DNA of 64,000 bases from NCBI RefSeq assembly GCF_000682715.1, contig NZ_AWFH01000012.1, positions 62,001-126,000 of the forward strand. Direction: 5' to 3'. Source of the stretch: Hyphomonas atlantica corrig. (lineage in GTDB: Bacteria > Pseudomonadota > Alphaproteobacteria > Caulobacterales > Hyphomonadaceae). The notes under the pieces are model-generated. The model made no database searches and was not told the DNA's origin. It saw nothing but the letters and a program-made list of their open reading frames with translations. Below, piece by piece: positions 34,658-42,816 of the stretch (position 1 is its first letter; the number at the start of each line of letters is the position of its first letter). Both the position numbers and the translations under genes were made by a program.

Positions 34658-35637
34658 CCCCAGAGTTCGGGCTTCGGTGGGCTGATCATTCCATCCGTAT
34701 AGGTCAGGCCGTCTACCACATCCTCGGCGAGCCAGAGTGGTCCGTCGAGGTCGGTGGCATCCGCAAGGCCAGCCAGCAAGACAGCAGGCGCCATGGAGAT
34801 GGAGCCTGCGACCATGCAGCCAATCATGACATTCATGCCGCTTGCCCGGGCAGCCTGCACCATGCGGATCGCTTCAGTCAGGCCTCCGGTCTTGTCGAGC
34901 TTTACGTTGACCGCATCATAGCGACGGGCAAGGTCCTGTATCTCTGCGCTTGTGTGCGCGCTTTCGTCTGCGCACACCGATACCGCGCCGGGCCGACGCA
35001 GCAAGGCCTCGTCCTTGCCAGCGGGGAAGGGCTGCTCGACCAGAACGACGCCCAGCTCTGCCGCGCGCTTCATGATGCCGGGGAACTGGTCCACCAGCAG
35101 GCCCTCATTGCCATCCACGATCAGGCGCGCATCCGGGCGGACGGCGTGAACCGCTTCGATCCGGTCAAGATCCTCCGCGCCGCCGAGCTTCAGTTTCAGG
35201 AGCTTGCTCGGCGTGGATTTGGCGGCCTCTCCCATCGCTTCAGCGGTGTCGAGACTGACCGTCACGGCAGTTTCGACCGGCCCGGGTTCAGGCAGGCCTG
35301 CCAGCTGCCAGACAGGTGTGCCGGTGAGCTTCGCTTCGAGGTCCCACAACGCGCAGTCCACGGCGCACCGTGCGGCGCCAGCTGGCATCGCGTCCTGAAG
35401 GGCATCCCGGCTCAGCCCGTCTTCGATTTGCGCACGCATCTCCCCAATCGCGGCGCGGACACCTGGCTGGGTTTCGCTATAGCGCGGATAGGGCACGCAC
35501 TCCCCACGGCCAACAGCGCCATCCTGGCGTATGGTTACCAGAATGGTCTCCGCGCTGGTCTTCGCACCGCGCGAAATGGTAAACGCGCGCTTCAGGGGCG
35601 AAGAAAAATCAGTGATTTCAAGGGTCCGCTTGGCCAT
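34654..35637 (-). CDS. L-Ala-D/L-Glu epimerase (enolase superfamily dipeptide epimerase)
   Basis: 327 aa from ATG 35637. It interconverts L-Ala-D-Glu and L-Ala-L-Glu in murein peptide recycling. Enolase-superfamily features are present: the second Lys of K-x-K in LLKLKLGG, metal ligands at LIVDGNEG (Asp), VVLVEQPF (Glu) and SVCADES (Asp), then the other catalytic Lys in YDAVNVKLDKTGG. The capping domain starts MAKRTLEITDFSSPL. The D-x-D near DATDLDGPLWL is typical of dipeptide epimerases. The start is taken at MAKRTL because family similarity begins there; an upstream frame to 35667 lacks support. It is divergent from mlaE. The dipeptide specificity is inferred. Confidence 0.83.
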   Translation of the reverse strand: MAKRTLEITDFSSPLKRAFTISRGAKTSAETILVTIRQDGAVGRGECVPYPRYSETQPGVRAAIGEMRAQIEDGLSRDALQDAMPAGAARCAVDCALWDLEAKLTGTPVWQLAGLPEPGPVETAVTVSLDTAEAMGEAAKSTPSKLLKLKLGGAEDLDRIEAVHAVRPDARLIVDGNEGLLVDQFPGIMKRAAELGVVLVEQPFPAGKDEALLRRPGAVSVCADESAHTSAEIQDLARRYDAVNVKLDKTGGLTEAIRMVQAARASGMNVMIGCMVAGSISMAPAVLLAGLADATDLDGPLWLAEDVVDGLTYTDGMISPPKPELWG

Positions 35638-35725
35638 GTATGGTCCTGATAGATGAAATTTGAACAATCCTGCTTTTCAGGTCTTAAGCATGTTTGGATA
35701 GGGTGGGCAGGTATAAAAGTATTGC

Positions 35726-36850
35726 ATGGCAAACCCTAACACCCCCGAATTCGCGCTGGAAACCAGCGACGAACAGACTGTGCTCCGCGTCTCGGGCGAC
35801 TGGACGGTGCGCACGGTTCAGATCGTGGATGAGGATTTGCGCGCTCTGGAAAGCGGGGCGGGTGTGACACTGGACGTATCCGGTCTGGGCCAACTGGATA
35901 CGGCCGGAGCGTTCGTCATTGACCGCACATTGCGCCAATTGTCAGACGCGCCTGCAGATATTGTGGGAGACCATCGGAACGCCGAAAACCTGATCGGTCA
36001 GGTTCACGCGGTCACCGATGTGGACGAGCCCAAACGCCCAGCGCATGGCGGATTGGTCGACATGCTGGAACGCACCGGTCGCGGCTTCATGAACATGCTG
36101 TCCGAGTCGCGGGACATGCTCGCTTTTCTGGGCGAGACGCTGGTGACGACGTTCCGTCTGGTGCTGACGCCTTGGAAACTGCGCTGGACGTCGATTGTGT
36201 CTGTCCTTGAAGAGGCCGGTCTCGATGCGATGCCGATCATCGCCTTCCTGTCGTTTTTTGTCGGCATGGTGGTCGCCTTTATCGGCGCGACGACTTTGCG
36301 CGACCTCGGATCTGAAGTCTTCGTCGTCGAACTGATCGGCTTCGCCATGTTGCGAGAGCTGGGCGTCATGATGACCGGGATTGTGTTGGCGGGGCGAACC
36401 AATTCCTCCTTCACGGCGCAGATCGGCACGATGAAGATGCGTCAGGAAATCGACGCGATGCAGACACTCGGCCTGAAACCGATGGACGTTCTGGTCGCGC
36501 CGCGAATTCTGGCGATGGTGGTTGCAACGCCGGTGCTGGCATTTGTTGGCACGATTGCGGGAATTGCGGGCGGCGTGATGGTGGGCTGGATGGCGCTGGA
36601 CATCAACCCGGCCCTGTTTCTGGATCGGTTGCAATCCAATGTTCCGCTGGACCAGTTCTGGGTGGGTATGTCCAAGGCACCGGTGTTTGGCTTTGTCGTG
36701 GCACTGATCGCTTGTCGGCAAGGCCTGAACGTTGGCGGGTCAGTCCAGTCGCTGGGCAGCAAGACGACAACATCAGTGGTGCAGGCCATATTCTCGATCA
36801 TCGTGATCGATGCATTGTTTGCCATCTTCTACATGGAGATGGGCATATGA
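35726..36850 (+). CDS. mlaE: MlaE-type lipid ABC transporter permease with fused STAS domain
   Basis: 374 aa. Residues 1-~100 form a STAS domain (ETSDEQTVLRVSGDWTVRT and VTLDVSGLGQLDTAGAFVIDRTL), the counterpart of the separate MlaB of E. coli. It is fused to an MlaE permease with about five helices and the conserved ELGVMMTGIVLAGRTNSSF and KMRQEIDAMQTLGLKPMDVL loops. It belongs to an inner-membrane system that moves phospholipids between membranes. No clear ribosome binding site precedes ATG 35726, so the mRNA may be leaderless. The stop overlaps mlaF by ATGA. Confidence 0.92.
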   Translation: MANPNTPEFALETSDEQTVLRVSGDWTVRTVQIVDEDLRALESGAGVTLDVSGLGQLDTAGAFVIDRTLRQLSDAPADIVGDHRNAENLIGQVHAVTDVDEPKRPAHGGLVDMLERTGRGFMNMLSESRDMLAFLGETLVTTFRLVLTPWKLRWTSIVSVLEEAGLDAMPIIAFLSFFVGMVVAFIGATTLRDLGSEVFVVELIGFAMLRELGVMMTGIVLAGRTNSSFTAQIGTMKMRQEIDAMQTLGLKPMDVLVAPRILAMVVATPVLAFVGTIAGIAGGVMVGWMALDINPALFLDRLQSNVPLDQFWVGMSKAPVFGFVVALIACRQGLNVGGSVQSLGSKTTTSVVQAIFSIIVIDALFAIFYMEMGI

Positions 36851-37611
36851 CCGATGATTTCATCATCCGCATACGCGACCTCAAGACAGCCTATGGCAGC
36901 CATGTTGTTCATGAGCATCTGGACCTTGATATCCGGCGAGGCGAAATCATCGGCATTATCGGCCCGTCCGGCTGCGGCAAGTCCGTTCTGCTGCGGGCGA
37001 TTACCGGCCTCAAGGAACCGGCAGCGGGCAGCATTGAAGTGTTTGGCAAACGTCTGGAGACGCTGGACGCCGAAGAACGCGCCGCGGTCGAGCGTAGCTG
37101 GGGGGTCATGTTCCAGGATGGCGCGCTGTTCTCGAACCTCACCGTGCGTGAAAACGTCATGGTGCCGATGAAAGAGCATACGGAGCTATCGCCGCAACTT
37201 TGCCGAGAGCTGGCCGACATGAAGATTCTGATGGCCGGGCTGCATGCCGATGCGGGGCCCAAATTCCCGTCGGATTTGTCCGGCGGCATGCGCAAGCGGG
37301 CCGCACTGGCCCGCGCGCTGGCGCTGGATCCGGAGCTCTTGTTCCTGGACGAGCCGACAGCCGGGCTCGACCCGATCACGGCGGCCAATTTCGATGCCCT
37401 GATCCGCGATCTTCAGCGCGCACTGGGCCTGACAGTCTTCCTTGTGACGCATGATGTGGATACGCTGCATGCGACGTGTGACCGGATTGCCGTGCTTGGC
37501 GAGAAACGCGTGCTGGCGGTCGGAACAATTGATGAGTTGAGGGCCTTTGATCATCCCTGGGTCCAGGAATATTTCGGAGGTCCGCGTGGGCGGGCCGCTG
37601 CGGGACACTAG
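36847..37611 (+). CDS. mlaF: MlaF-type lipid ABC transporter ATP-binding protein
   Basis: 254 aa ABC ATPase. Walker A GPSGCGKS lies near residue 39. MFQDGALFSNLTVRENVMVP is the Q-loop region typical of MlaF. The signature is LSGGMRKRAALARAL, Walker B LLFLDEPTAGLDP, and the switch His is in VTHDVDT. It starts at ATG 36847, overlapping mlaE by ATGA; the frame continues upstream inside mlaE. It powers the MlaE permease together with MlaD. Confidence 0.95.
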   Translation: MTDDFIIRIRDLKTAYGSHVVHEHLDLDIRRGEIIGIIGPSGCGKSVLLRAITGLKEPAAGSIEVFGKRLETLDAEERAAVERSWGVMFQDGALFSNLTVRENVMVPMKEHTELSPQLCRELADMKILMAGLHADAGPKFPSDLSGGMRKRAALARALALDPELLFLDEPTAGLDPITAANFDALIRDLQRALGLTVFLVTHDVDTLHATCDRIAVLGEKRVLAVGTIDELRAFDHPWVQEYFGGPRGRAAAGH

Positions 37612-37629
37612 AAGAGGAGCCCGGAGACA

Positions 37630-38589
37630 ATGGAAACACGTGCAAATTATGCGCTGATCGGTGCGTTCGTGATCATTGCGACGATGGCGGTTGCAGTCTT
37701 CACATTGTGGCTGGGCCAGTCGCAATTCCGTCAGGATTTCGAAGCCTATGACATCGTCTTCGAAGGCCCGGTGTCTTTGGAGCAGGGGGCGTCCGTCCGC
37801 TATATCGGCATCAAGGTGGGTGAAGTGTCCTGGGTGCGGATTGATCGGGGGGATCCGTCAAAGGTTCGCGCCCGCATCCGCGTCGATTCCGAAACGCCGG
37901 TTAAGGTGGACTCCACCGCCTCGATTCAGTTGGCGGGTATCACGGGCATTACCTTTGTTCAGATCACGGCAGGCACACCGAACGCGGCCTCCCTGCGTGC
38001 GCGGCCCGGACAGCCCGTTCCTGTGATCAAGGCAGAACGCACCCAACTGGATGAGATCTTTGCCGGTGGCGCCGAAGTGCTGGGCAAGGCGACGCGCACG
38101 ATTGAGCGGGTCAATCTGGTGCTGACCGATGAGAATATCGAATCCCTTTCCAAGACGCTGACCAATATCGAGCGACTCAGTGGCCAGCTTGCCGCCACGG
38201 ATGGCACGATGGCGCAGGCGACGACCACGTTGCGAGATGTGTCCGCTGCGGCGCAACGGTTTGAAGAGGCCTCGGCCTCCTTCGGATCTTTCAGTTCCAA
38301 TGCAGACGCGCAGATCACTCAGTTTGGCGGTGAAGCCAATGCGCTGATCGCTGATCTGAGAAACGTCACGGAGAACGCGAATACAGCCGTAGAAGAGAGC
38401 AATCGCGCCATCTCAGCCGCGGCCGATGCGATTGAAGGCCCGGCGACGGACGCGCTTCAGGATGCTCGTCTGGCCAGCCGTGATCTGCGCGTGTTGATCG
38501 CGCGGCTGGACCGGGTGGCGCGTGAACTTGAACAGAACCCACAGGGCTTCGTGGTCGGTGACCCGGCCCCGTATGAGGAGAGCCGATAG
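37630..38589 (+). CDS. mlaD: MlaD-type MCE-domain lipid-binding protein
   Basis: 319 aa. An N-terminal membrane helix (about residues 7-28) is followed by one MCE domain (about 35-115) with FEGPVSLEQGASVRYIGIKVGEV and ITGITFVQIT. The long C-terminus, after ~140, is an extended helical or coiled-coil stretch, longer than the roughly 180-residue E. coli MlaD but usual in alphaproteobacteria. It forms the periplasmic ring of the Mla complex. GAGGAG sits before ATG 37630. It is followed directly by the auxiliary lipoprotein gene. Confidence 0.93.
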   Translation: METRANYALIGAFVIIATMAVAVFTLWLGQSQFRQDFEAYDIVFEGPVSLEQGASVRYIGIKVGEVSWVRIDRGDPSKVRARIRVDSETPVKVDSTASIQLAGITGITFVQITAGTPNAASLRARPGQPVPVIKAERTQLDEIFAGGAEVLGKATRTIERVNLVLTDENIESLSKTLTNIERLSGQLAATDGTMAQATTTLRDVSAAAQRFEEASASFGSFSSNADAQITQFGGEANALIADLRNVTENANTAVEESNRAISAAADAIEGPATDALQDARLASRDLRVLIARLDRVARELEQNPQGFVVGDPAPYEESR

Positions 38590-39198
38590 ATGATCCGTAA
38601 GCTTGCTACCTGCCTCGCAACGGGCGTTGCTGCCTTTGGCCTGGCTGCCTGTGTCTCCGTCTTGCCGGAACCGAAGGTGCCGCAAGGGTTGTACCGGTTT
38701 GCCGCCGTTGAGACGGTGTATGATCTTGAAGCATCCATCGTCGTTCGCGAACCGGAAGCGTCGCGCCTTGTCGCCGGACGGGCCATTGCAGCGGAGGATT
38801 CCTCCGGTGCGCTGAGGCTGGTGCCGAATGTGGAGTGGACCGATTCCTCCACGCGCCTGATCCAGATGGCAATGCTGGATGCGCTGGAAGGGAATGGATC
38901 GGGCAAGGCAATTGTGCCGGAGACGGGCGCACTCGCAGAATATGAACTGGCGTGGCAGGTGACCGATTTCACCCTGTCCGGAACGACGGGGCGGTGCCGG
39001 GTACGTGCGACCCTTCTCGAAGGGGCATCGCGGGATGTTCTGGATCAGACGATTATTTCAACCACGCAGCAGGCCGATGGCGATTCCAATGCAGACCGCG
39101 CCAAGGCGCTGGCAGGGGCCGGGCGGGCCTGCGTGGACGAAGTTGCCGGCTTTGTCAGCCAGTACATCAACGCCCACGCGGCCGAACCCGAAAGCTGA
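38590..39198 (+). CDS. ABC-type transport auxiliary lipoprotein (PqiC-like)
   Basis: 202 aa. The signal peptide MIRKLATCLATGVAAFGLAAC has a lipobox L-A-A-C, so Cys21 is lipidated. The mature part matches the ABC_trans_aux pattern: YRFAAVE, LVPNVEWTDSSTRLIQMAMLDAL and a YELAWQVTDFTL core. Partners of MCE transporters often encode such a lipoprotein, which could hand lipid to the outer membrane in place of MlaC. The ATG begins at the base after the mlaD stop. No mlaC gene is visible here. Confidence 0.8.
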   Translation: MIRKLATCLATGVAAFGLAACVSVLPEPKVPQGLYRFAAVETVYDLEASIVVREPEASRLVAGRAIAAEDSSGALRLVPNVEWTDSSTRLIQMAMLDALEGNGSGKAIVPETGALAEYELAWQVTDFTLSGTTGRCRVRATLLEGASRDVLDQTIISTTQQADGDSNADRAKALAGAGRACVDEVAGFVSQYINAHAAEPES

Positions 39199-39199
39199 G

Positions 39200-40405
39200 C
39201 TAGCCGCTCTTCATCTGGTCGAACGGCAGGTCCTTGTCGACCCGGACATCCTGAGGCAGTCCAAGAACGCGTTCGGCGATGATGTTCTTCAGGATCTCGT
39301 CCGTACCGCCAGCAATGCGCAGGCCAGGGGCCCACATGAAGCTCTGCTGGAAGATGGCGTCGGCTGGCATCCGGTCTGAATCCGTCAGGATGCCGTAATG
39401 GTCCTGCATCTCGATGGCCGAGTTGCAGATATCCTGAAGATGGTTGGCCGTGATGATCTTACCGATCGAGTTTTCCGGTCCCGGTGTCTGGCCGCGCGAT
39501 AGGGCCGTCTGTGTACGGAACTTGGTCAGCTTGTAGCCTTGCGCTGCGACATACCAATCCGCCAGCTTCTCGCGGAAGGCCTGATCCGACATGGTGCCGG
39601 CCTCTTTGGCGTAGGCCATGATCTCCGCCCAGTCCGGGCCCGGCGATCCGCCCACGGCGAGGCGTTCGTTCATCAGCGTGACGATGGCCACTTTCCAGCC
39701 TTGGCCGACATCGCCGAGGCGATCGGAATCCTTGATACGGACGTCGGTGAAGTAGACTTCGTTGAACTCACGGCCGCCAGATGCCTGGTGGATCGGGCGC
39801 ACTTCAACGCCAGCCTGCTTCATGTCCACGATGAACATGGTCAGGCCCTTGTGCTTTGGCACGCTCGGATCGGTCCGGGTCAGCAGGATGCCGTAGTCGG
39901 AATAATGCGCGCCGGAGGTCCAGACCTTCTGGCCGTTGATGACCCATTCGTCGCCATCTTTCACGGCGCGGGTCTTCAGGCCTGCGACGTCAGACCCTGC
40001 GGACGGTTCCGAGAAGAGCTGGCACCAGATTTCCTCGCCTTTCAGCGCCTTGCCGACATAGCGTTTCTTGTGCTCGTCAGACCCGAAGGCAATGACGGTC
40101 GGGATGCACATGCCAAGGCCGATGGTGAACGGGCCGGTTGGCGCGTCGAACTTGCCTTCTTCCTGGTTCCAGATGACCTGCTGCATCGGTGTGCCACCAC
40201 GGCCGCCGATCTCCTTTGGCCATGTGATCTGGGCGTAGCCGTTCTCAGCCTTCGTTTTCTGCCATTCCTTGGCGCGGCGCATGAATTCAGAGCCATCGAC
40301 GCGCTGGCGCAGGGGCTTGTCGCCTTTTGGGTCAAGGTGTTTGCCGAGGAAAGCGCGTGCTTCGGCGCGGAATTCGGCTTCTTCTTTGGTATCGTTGAAG
40401 TCCAT
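39200..40405 (-). CDS. Acyl-CoA dehydrogenase, subunit 1 of a pair
   Basis: 401 aa from ATG 40405, with AAGGAGG upstream. The acyl-CoA dehydrogenase fold is clear: FAD-binding QLFSEPSAGSDVAGLKTRAV and VWTSGAHYSDYGILLTRT (middle beta domain), and the C-terminal helical domain with the terminal GGTDEILKNIIAERVLGLP. It is likely a flavoprotein for alpha-beta oxidation of an acyl-CoA. The next gene upstream (minus strand) is a second, shorter dehydrogenase, and such adjacent unequal pairs often form alpha2beta2 heterotetramers in steroid or fatty-acid catabolism. The substrate is unknown. Confidence 0.88.
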   Translation of the reverse strand: MDFNDTKEEAEFRAEARAFLGKHLDPKGDKPLRQRVDGSEFMRRAKEWQKTKAENGYAQITWPKEIGGRGGTPMQQVIWNQEEGKFDAPTGPFTIGLGMCIPTVIAFGSDEHKKRYVGKALKGEEIWCQLFSEPSAGSDVAGLKTRAVKDGDEWVINGQKVWTSGAHYSDYGILLTRTDPSVPKHKGLTMFIVDMKQAGVEVRPIHQASGGREFNEVYFTDVRIKDSDRLGDVGQGWKVAIVTLMNERLAVGGSPGPDWAEIMAYAKEAGTMSDQAFREKLADWYVAAQGYKLTKFRTQTALSRGQTPGPENSIGKIITANHLQDICNSAIEMQDHYGILTDSDRMPADAIFQQSFMWAPGLRIAGGTDEILKNIIAERVLGLPQDVRVDKDLPFDQMKSG

Positions 40406-40418
40406 GTCTGTTTCCTCC

Positions 40419-41534
40419 TTATGCGGCGTTCTTGTTTTCGAGGGTGCGGACGAGTTTCTCTTTCCACACTTTCGGGGCGCCGGCCTGAACGGCCAGCAGC
40501 TTGGCGCGGCGATAGAAGAGGTGGCAGTCCACCTCCCATGTGAAGCCCATGCCGCCATGAGTCTGGATGTTTTCCTTGGAAGCAAACCAGAAGGCTTCGC
40601 AGGCCGCGATACGGGCCGCAGCAGCCGCTTCCGGCAGTTCCGCTGCGCCGGTGGAGACCGCCCATGCACCGTAGAAACAGTTGGAGCGGGCCACTTCGTT
40701 CTTCACATACATTTCGGCCAGCTTGTGCTTGATAGCCTGGTTGCCACCAATCGGACGGCCAAACGCGTAGCGCTCTTTTGCATAGTCCGTCGCCATTTCC
40801 AGCGCGCGGGATGCTCCGCCCAGCTGTTCGAAGGCGAGCAGCACAGCGGCGTGATCCAGAATCTGGTCGTTCAGCATTTCGCCGTCGCCAGCGTTTCCGA
40901 GGCGTGTGGCCGGGGCCTTGTCGAAGACGATCTCGGCATGGCTGCGGGTCGGGTCCAGCGTCTGAAGCGTCTTGCGGGTAACGCCTTCACCGGTCAGGTC
41001 CACGAGGACGAGGCTTGCGCCGGAGCCTTCCTTGGCCAGCACGACGGCATGTGTTGCCACATCGCCATCGGTGACAGGCACTTTCGTGCCGGAGAGGGTG
41101 GAACCGTCGAATGTGGTTTTCAGATTGGCCGCAGTCGGATTGCCGGGGCCTTCGCTGGCGGCGTAGCAGCCGACGACGTCACCGCTGACGATGCGGGGCA
41201 GGACATCTGCCTGTTGTTCGGACGAGCCAGCGATCTTCAGCGCTTCGGTGAAGAAGTAGACGGTCGACGCCCACGGCACCGGCGCGAGGACGCGGCCCAT
41301 CTCTTCTGCCAGTACGCAGACTTCCAGCAGGCCGAGGCCAAGGCCGCCATGTTCTTCCGGAATGGCGGTGCCGAGCCAGCCCATTTCGACGACTTTTTTC
41401 CAGACGTCGGCATTGTGGCTGACATCATCATCGTTCAGGACCAGACGGACAGCCGTCATCGGGCATTCGGATTCCAGGAATTTCCGGGCTTCATTGCCGA
41501 GGAATTTCTGGTCTTCGGAAAAGTCGAAGTTCAT
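40419..41534 (-). CDS. Acyl-CoA dehydrogenase, subunit 2 of a pair
   Basis: 371 aa. The N-terminal helical domain starts MNFDFSEDQKFLGNEARKFLE, with GWLGTAIPEEHGGLGLGLLEVCVLAEEMG as its core. The central domain is less conserved than in its neighbour, for example YAASEGPGNPTAANLKTTFDG. The C-terminal domain ends THGGMGFTWEVDCHLFYRRAKLL, a strong family signature. Only 13 bases separate it from the downstream subunit, so they are co-transcribed and may be heteromeric. The ATG has GGGGAG about ten bases upstream. A 10-bp inverted repeat lies at 41571-41598, in its upstream region. Confidence 0.88.
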   Translation of the reverse strand: MNFDFSEDQKFLGNEARKFLESECPMTAVRLVLNDDDVSHNADVWKKVVEMGWLGTAIPEEHGGLGLGLLEVCVLAEEMGRVLAPVPWASTVYFFTEALKIAGSSEQQADVLPRIVSGDVVGCYAASEGPGNPTAANLKTTFDGSTLSGTKVPVTDGDVATHAVVLAKEGSGASLVLVDLTGEGVTRKTLQTLDPTRSHAEIVFDKAPATRLGNAGDGEMLNDQILDHAAVLLAFEQLGGASRALEMATDYAKERYAFGRPIGGNQAIKHKLAEMYVKNEVARSNCFYGAWAVSTGAAELPEAAAAARIAACEAFWFASKENIQTHGGMGFTWEVDCHLFYRRAKLLAVQAGAPKVWKEKLVRTLENKNAA

Positions 41535-41570
41535 GTCGCTTGCGCTCCCCTTGCTGGCCGTTGGGCCACT

Positions 41571-41598
41571 CTATTTTCTCCAATGACCGAGAAAATAG
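41571..41598. promoter_or_regulatory. Perfect inverted repeat upstream of the acyl-CoA dehydrogenase pair
   Basis: CTATTTTCTC (41571-41580) and GAGAAAATAG (41589-41598) form 10-bp arms around an eight-base spacer. It starts 37 bases upstream of the dehydrogenase ATG in a divergent intergenic region. It looks like an operator for a dimeric repressor (TetR or similar); no T-run follows on either strand, so a terminator is unlikely. Confidence 0.5.
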
Positions 41599-41753
41599 CG
41601 CGCTTTACGTGCGCGGAAACCCGTCACCCAACGGAAACGCCTGAATCCACTTTGGATTGGGAAAAATGCGGGTTGCGTGAAATTTGATCGTTCCGCTTCA
41701 CGGCCCTGAAAGACCCGGATGGCATTTACCGGCGTTGAGATCGGGAGCTGTTG

Positions 41754-42347
41754 ATGGCCAAGGCCGTATTTCACAAGGCGCAGCGCGTCTTCGTAAAGCC
41801 CGTAGGAACCTGGGCGTTGATCGAGCAAGTCATTCCCCATTGGGTGAAGGACGTGGACGAGCCCCTGCGCGTTACCTATGAGTGCGGATTGGGGCGCAGC
41901 TTTCAGGCGCATGAACTGTCGGCTGACGACACGTCACCGACTGAAACGCGCCCGCACCGTCCCGAGAATGACGAGATCATGCTGGAGCACTGGCATATCG
42001 TGCGGCGCAAGGCGAAATGGCGCGCGCGCATTGGCGGGCCGGACCTCAGCGAAGTCGGAACGTTTCCGGTTGTTATCACCGATGAGGAAGACCTGAGCGG
42101 CTGGCGTGTGTCAGGCAGTGAGTATGACCGCGACCCGCAGCGCATCGAACATCAGGCGCGCATGATTGCCTGCACGCCGGACCTGTTGCAGACGGCGCGG
42201 CAAGTGGCGGACCAATATGAAGAGTCCCCTGACGCGTTTCCTCCAGAGTTGAAAACTGTCGCGCAGCGTTGCGCCTCCATCCTGCGATTTGTCTATGAGC
42301 TGGACGAGGAAGACGTAAAGCATTCAGCGACGGTCGCCGCCGAATAG
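41754..42347 (+). CDS. Hypothetical protein, 197 aa
   Basis: I do not recognise the family. ATG 41754 is preferred because GGGAG lies about seven bases upstream; a TTG is three bases earlier. Sequence features: MAKAVFHKAQRVFVKPVGTW, a middle stretch DEIMLEHWHIVRRKAKWRARIGG, and GWRVSGSEYDRDPQRIEHQA. There is no signal peptide or membrane helix. The protein is moderately acidic and probably cytoplasmic. The stop region overlaps the convergent VanZ-like gene by 24 bases. Confidence 0.6.
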   Translation: MAKAVFHKAQRVFVKPVGTWALIEQVIPHWVKDVDEPLRVTYECGLGRSFQAHELSADDTSPTETRPHRPENDEIMLEHWHIVRRKAKWRARIGGPDLSEVGTFPVVITDEEDLSGWRVSGSEYDRDPQRIEHQARMIACTPDLLQTARQVADQYEESPDAFPPELKTVAQRCASILRFVYELDEEDVKHSATVAAE

Positions 42348-42716
42348 GCGCCAATCCCCCCGCAAGAGCGTGACGATTGCGAGGCCGATGATCGCGCCCG
42401 CCACATTGGCTGCAATGTCGAGCCAGGATCCCTCTCGGCCTGCATCGCCCATCATCTGCGCAATTTCCATCGTCATGCCGTAGGTCGCCGCGATTGCGAA
42501 ACCGGCCAGCACGCGCGCTTTGCCAATTCCGAATGCAACGCCCAGCGGGGCGGCGAGGGCGGCATACGCGACGAAGTGTTTGATCTTGTCTGAAAATTGG
42601 GGGGCAGGGGCCTCGGTGGCTGGGATGAGTGACAGGTAGCAGATTGTCGCCGCGATGATCAGCGCCGCCATCGCAGCGAGTATCCGCAGGGCGGGATGGG
42701 TGAGCAGGGGCGTCAT
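42324..42716 (-). CDS. VanZ-like family membrane protein
   Basis: 130 aa from ATG 42716. Three or four membrane helices. Typical VanZ-like pattern: FSDKIKHFVAYAALAAPLG (D-K-x-x-H motif near residues 42-48), followed by EIAQMMGDAGREGSWLDIAANVAGAIIGL with the E-x-x-Q and D-x-x-x-N features. Function of these proteins is not settled; vanZ itself affects teicoplanin resistance, which is not implied here. The upstream frame extends to 42824 but without the family pattern. It is convergent with the gene at 41754 and divergent from pepN. Confidence 0.75.
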   Translation of the reverse strand: MTPLLTHPALRILAAMAALIIAATICYLSLIPATEAPAPQFSDKIKHFVAYAALAAPLGVAFGIGKARVLAGFAIAATYGMTMEIAQMMGDAGREGSWLDIAANVAGAIIGLAIVTLLRGDWRLFGGDRR

Positions 42717-42816
42717 ATATAAATCCGGCTTTCTGCAAGCTACTGGGCGCTGGCCCTCGACGTTGCCAGTGCAAATCCCTAACTGGAAGACTGGAATTCT
42801 GTTTGCCGGAGAAAAC

